A DNA stretch of 8,487 nucleotides. Origin: Anaerolineales bacterium UBA6668 (lineage in GTDB: Bacteria > Chloroflexota > Anaerolineae > Anaerolineales > UBA6668). A program made the translations under genes and the position numbers. Each line of letters opens with the position of its first letter. The first letter of the stretch is position 1. The notes beneath the pieces were generated by a model that worked only from the letters and a program-made list of their open reading frames with translations, had not been told where the DNA came from and did not search any database. The stretch is taken from NCBI GenBank assembly GCA_002455215.1, contig DKKK01000213.1:1-8487 (forward strand), given 5' to 3'. This document shows, one piece after another, positions 5,333-8,487 of this stretch.

Positions 5333-7696
5333 ATGTCAGATTTTTGGATAGCGCTCAACAGCCTTTTAAGTCAAAGCCCAAGTAATTGGGTTTATCATGT
5401 GCTGTTATTGGTTTTTTTGGAATGGAACTGCGCCTATGCGTGGCAAATTTACCGCCAGCAGGCAGAAACAGCCAGCCAAACCGCTGAAGCCCCACAGGCT
5501 ACACGCATTTTTACACTTGCCACTTCACTGGCATTGGCATTGCGCCTGCTGGGGGGCGTGTTGGCTTGGCTGGCATTGAGTGGCATTTTTACCTACTCAG
5601 CAGTGTTGCCCCCGCTCGAAATTGCGCTGACGCTTGCCACTTGGCTGGTTCTGCTCAGTGCGGCAGTGGGCTGGCACAATCGCGCCGGGCTGGTGGGGCT
5701 GGTCTTTGCCTGTTTACTGGCAGGCGCGGCTACGCTGGTCATTTGGTATCCGCAGGGGTTGCGAGGGGCAAGTTTTGTCGGTAGTTTATTTGACCAACTG
5801 TGGCTATTGGCAATTGCCAGTAGCGGAATGTTTTTCTTAGGCGTTGCCGTGTGGCGGCGTTCCCCCCATTGGCAAATCGTGTTTAGTATTGGGTTGTTGC
5901 TGGCAATTGCCAGCGCCTTCTCACTATGGCAATTATTGGGGACGGACGCAGCAACTAACGTGCAAGCGCATGGCATGTTGCGGCTGGCAGAGATGGTTGC
6001 CCTGCCACTGTACTTTTTCTTGCTTCAACGGTATGCCCCAACCACTGCCCCGGCGCTCCCGCCAAGCGATATGGGCTTGCTAGTGGTTTCCAACCCACCC
6101 AGCAAGGACAATCAACCCGCCAATTTTCCCGATTTGCTCACCAATGTCAATTTTCTCATGGCAGAAAGCACGCGGGCAGAGCGCGTATGGCTCTTGGGTG
6201 AAAAAGCCGATAGCTTTAACGCGCTGGTGCGTGCTGGCTATGACCGCACAACTCGCGTACCGCTCGATAGTGTCTCGCTGGAGTGGCAAAAGCTCGGCAG
6301 TTTGCAGGCGCAACTGCAAGCCGGTCTACCCAGGGGGCAGGCTGTGCCACTGAATGATGACGGGTTGCGCCAAACATTGGCTGTGCCAGCCGCACACAAT
6401 CTGTCTGCGGTGTGGATTCCTGATATGGGGGTGTTTTTACTATCTCACGCCCAAGCGCTTTCGGCACAAGCCCACACCAACTTAGCCGAACTGGTTACCC
6501 CTTTGCGGCAGATGTGGCTCGATTGGCATTATACCGCGCAATTGCGCACCGATTTAACCCAAGCCCAGAAAGAACTGCGCGATGGCGAAGAGCGCTACAA
6601 CAAGGGATTGGAGCAGATTGCCTTGCTAACCAGCAAACTTCAGGCGTTTCAGGGGCTGGAAACCAGTTATCAAGTGCAGATTAGCCAAGCCAATAAAAAG
6701 ACGCAACAGTTAGAGTCGCGGCTGAGTGCGCTGGTCGGTTCGGTGAAAGACACCAACAAAATTCAGCGTGAACTTTTGGATGCCCACCAGCAGATTCAAC
6801 AAGCACAGTTGGAAAAATCGGCGCAAGAATCGCACTACAAACACGAATTGGACAAGGTTTTGTTGGAAAAAGAAGACGCCCAAGCCATTGCCCGCCAACT
6901 GAAGCAACAACTAGACCTAGTACAAGGGAAAAAAACGCAAACTGGCAAATCTGCTCCGGCGGAAGTAACTGCCCTGCAAGCAGAGTTAACCAAATTGAAG
7001 AAGGCTTTGTCTGACGAGCAAGAACGGGTGGTGGAACTTGAGTTCTTGCTGGAAGCGGCAGGCTCGGCAGTTAGCCCTACTCCTGCCGGCATCAACCTAA
7101 CTGCGCTCACCAAAGTTCGTGAATTAACCGAGCAATTGCTGAACGAAAAACAAGGCTTGTTGATTGGCAAGCAAAAAGATACACTACGCCACATTGTGCA
7201 ACAGTTGGATGTGCTTGCCACTGGCAAAAGCGCTCCCCCCACCCAGCCAGCCACGCCCGCTTTGCAACGTGAGTGGGTACAAATGGAAGCCCTAATTGAA
7301 GGGGCGGTGGATGAAGTACGCGGCGTCATGCGCGAAAAGAAGCTGGCGTATGCGTTGGATATTCCCCAAGCCCTGCCGGAAGTTTCGGCGGATCGTGCGG
7401 CAATGCAGAAAGTCTTGCACACCCTGCTAGAACGTGCCTGTGCCCACACCCCCGCCAATGGCCATATCACCGTTTCGGCACAGGTGGAAAGTTTGCCCAA
7501 TCACCCAACCAGCCTGCATATCTCGGTCAACGACACCAGTCAGGTGAATGCGGTTGAGCGTAACGCCGGTCTCACGCAAGCGCAAGCACTGATAGCGGCG
7601 CATGGTGGGCAATTGGCTGTGTTTTCTACCAGCAAAGACCGACATTCCGTGACGTTTTGGTTGCCAATTACGGGCGAAAACGTCCCGCCTAGCTAA
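5333..7696 (+). CDS. Multi-TM coiled-coil protein with degenerate histidine-kinase-like C-terminus
   Basis: I recognise no named family for the whole 787-residue protein. Residues 1-235 hold about seven hydrophobic helices (near 20-40, 62-84, 89-112, 118-138, 154-173, 181-202, 216-231). Residues about 264-400 look GAF-like. A long, charged, Gln/Lys/Glu-rich coiled coil runs from about 401 to 575. Residues about 585-630 resemble a dimerisation helix but have no HE-x-x-P phospho-acceptor. Residues about 650-780 follow the HATPase_c plan with its motifs eroded: the N box reads HTLLERACAHTP (696-707), lacking the metal-binding Asn; G1 keeps an aspartate in VNDTSQ (732-737) but loses the glycines; G2 reads GLTQAQALIAAHGGQL (746-761). 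It is probably catalytically dead and acts as a membrane sensor or scaffold. The ATG is 6 bp after the kinase stop with no clear Shine-Dalgarno, suggesting translational coupling. The gene is intact, not decayed. Confidence 0.85.
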   Translation: MSDFWIALNSLLSQSPSNWVYHVLLLVFLEWNCAYAWQIYRQQAETASQTAEAPQATRIFTLATSLALALRLLGGVLAWLALSGIFTYSAVLPPLEIALTLATWLVLLSAAVGWHNRAGLVGLVFACLLAGAATLVIWYPQGLRGASFVGSLFDQLWLLAIASSGMFFLGVAVWRRSPHWQIVFSIGLLLAIASAFSLWQLLGTDAATNVQAHGMLRLAEMVALPLYFFLLQRYAPTTAPALPPSDMGLLVVSNPPSKDNQPANFPDLLTNVNFLMAESTRAERVWLLGEKADSFNALVRAGYDRTTRVPLDSVSLEWQKLGSLQAQLQAGLPRGQAVPLNDDGLRQTLAVPAAHNLSAVWIPDMGVFLLSHAQALSAQAHTNLAELVTPLRQMWLDWHYTAQLRTDLTQAQKELRDGEERYNKGLEQIALLTSKLQAFQGLETSYQVQISQANKKTQQLESRLSALVGSVKDTNKIQRELLDAHQQIQQAQLEKSAQESHYKHELDKVLLEKEDAQAIARQLKQQLDLVQGKKTQTGKSAPAEVTALQAELTKLKKALSDEQERVVELEFLLEAAGSAVSPTPAGINLTALTKVRELTEQLLNEKQGLLIGKQKDTLRHIVQQLDVLATGKSAPPTQPATPALQREWVQMEALIEGAVDEVRGVMREKKLAYALDIPQALPEVSADRAAMQKVLHTLLERACAHTPANGHITVSAQVESLPNHPTSLHISVNDTSQVNAVERNAGLTQAQALIAAHGGQLAVFSTSKDRHSVTFWLPITGENVPPS

Positions 7697-7699
7697 ATC

Positions 7700-7704
7700 G
7701 GTGG
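7700..7704 (+). promoter_or_regulatory. Ribosome-binding site of the LysM gene
   Basis: GGTGG lies 7 nt before the ATG at 7712, one mismatch from GGAGG. It starts just after the TAA (7694-7696) of the upstream gene and supports 7712 as the start. Confidence 0.45.
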
Positions 7705-7711
7705 CTTTGCC

Positions 7712-8487
7712 ATGCAACGTGTTTCTACCGATAAATTTGTCTGGGGCTGGGTGTTACTCACGATGCTGGGTATGGCGCTGATGCTCGGCTGGGCATGGCT
7801 AGAATCTGCTCCACAGTCTGCACAGGTTGTGCCTAGCTCGACTGTACCCGTCCCCCCCGCAGAAACCACCCTTCCACCCCCAACCAATCTTCCCGTCACG
7901 GTTGCAACAGCCAACGCAAGCGCGACAAGTGGGGTAACCGCCACCATACCGCCCAGCGCGACACCTACCGCCAGCGCCGTACCGTCCGACCCACCCACAT
8001 TAACCGCTAGCCCACTACCCAGCGCTACAGCCACCGCCACTGTCACTGCATCTCCCAGCGCTACGCCCTTACCCAGTCCAACCCTTTGCATCCCGCATGT
8101 CACGCAATTCCCGTATGTGGTGCAACCGGGGGATACGCTGTTCTCGCTCGGTTTGCGCTTGGGCGTTAGCTGGATTGAAATTCGGGATAACAATTGTCTG
8201 ACAAGTCCCTATATTCAGTATGGCAACACACTCTATTTGCCCAAAGCGCTTGCCACCCTGACACCCGAACCCAGCGATACGCCGCCCGCCACCCCAACTG
8301 TTGGCAATCCGCCGGAGTTGTCTTTTGAGCAAAACGGCTATTTGGCTGGGGAAGGTGAAACGATTTCGGTAGGGATACGTTTAAGTCCGGCGTGTGACTG
8401 CACGGTGCGCGTTTTCTACAGCACGCGAGACGGCAGTGCGCTGGCAGGCAGTGACTACACCGCCGTCAGTGGTAGTCTGGAATTTGC
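7712..8487 (+). CDS. Membrane-anchored LysM and Calx-beta domain protein, C-terminus beyond the window
   Basis: An open frame of 258 codons runs from the ATG at 7712 to the window edge without a stop, so the gene is partial. Residues 9-30 form one hydrophobic helix (signal anchor or uncleaved signal peptide). Residues 33-124 are a Pro/Ser/Thr/Ala linker with three PSAT motifs (81, 103, 115), typical of extended surface spacers. A LysM domain follows (about 134-177: YVVQPGDTLFSLGLRLGV, then the closing GNTLYLP), which normally binds N-acetylglucosamine-containing glycan such as peptidoglycan. After a second Pro/Thr linker, residues about 202-258 begin a Calx-beta-type beta-sandwich (STRDGSALAGSDYTAVSG, 237-254). 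C126 and C162 flank or lie in the LysM domain and C228/C230 form a CDC in the beta domain; disulfides are possible outside the membrane. It starts 15 bp after the pseudokinase-like gene and is probably co-transcribed with it. Confidence 0.88.
   Translation, partial: MQRVSTDKFVWGWVLLTMLGMALMLGWAWLESAPQSAQVVPSSTVPVPPAETTLPPPTNLPVTVATANASATSGVTATIPPSATPTASAVPSDPPTLTASPLPSATATATVTASPSATPLPSPTLCIPHVTQFPYVVQPGDTLFSLGLRLGVSWIEIRDNNCLTSPYIQYGNTLYLPKALATLTPEPSDTPPATPTVGNPPELSFEQNGYLAGEGETISVGIRLSPACDCTVRVFYSTRDGSALAGSDYTAVSGSLEF
7952..8065 (+). repeat. Short PSAT-coding repeats in the linker of the LysM protein
   Basis: CCCAGCGC(T/G)AC(A/G) occurs at 7952-7963, 8018-8029 and 8054-8065, all in frame and coding Pro-Ser-Ala-Thr. 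The near-identity at DNA level suggests the linker grew by local duplication, as is usual for low-complexity surface linkers. Confidence 0.6.

Noticed and set aside
6835..7500. Minus-strand open frame of 221 codons inside the 7TM/pseudokinase gene
   Set aside because: A Ser/Cys-rich translation with no motif, antisense to the coiled-coil and ATPase-like coding region; a shadow frame.
7693..8193. Minus-strand frame rich in Val/Ala/Gly
   Set aside because: It is the reverse reading of the repetitive Pro/Ser/Thr linker codons of the LysM gene. The low complexity is inherited from that linker.

Overview
The window (about 50% G+C in its genes, lower in the main intergenic gap) looks like a chromosomal segment of a Chloroflexota bacterium, perhaps Anaerolineae-like. 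I infer this from three things: a single-pass LysM protein with a long Pro/Ser/Thr/Ala linker and a Calx-beta-type domain, a VanW-G5 wall-associated protein, and orphan soluble GAF histidine kinases. No rRNA, tRNA, transposase or CRISPR array is visible, so the taxonomic guess rests on domain architecture alone.

Layout: two divergent transcription units face away from a 645-bp non-coding gap (2749-3393). The leftward unit is rdgB (XTP/dITP pyrophosphatase, house-cleaning of the nucleotide pool) followed 41 bp later by a membrane-anchored VanW/G5 protein. The rightward unit begins with nth (endonuclease III with an intact active site and [4Fe-4S] loop). It continues, after 85 bp, with a soluble GAF histidine kinase, then 6 bp later a 7-TM coiled-coil protein ending in a degenerate histidine-kinase-like module, then 15 bp later a membrane-anchored LysM/Calx-beta protein that runs off the right edge. 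The first 223 bases, downstream of the VanW gene, hold no supportable gene.

How they may work together: rdgB and nth both protect genome integrity and may share the central control region. The last three rightward genes are so tightly spaced that they are probably co-transcribed and translationally coupled. Together they could form an envelope-linked signalling unit: an active cytosolic kinase, a membrane pseudokinase partner, and a glycan-binding surface protein. No response regulator lies in the window. The most unusual points are the kinase/pseudokinase pair and the cluster of inverted repeats in the divergent intergenic region.
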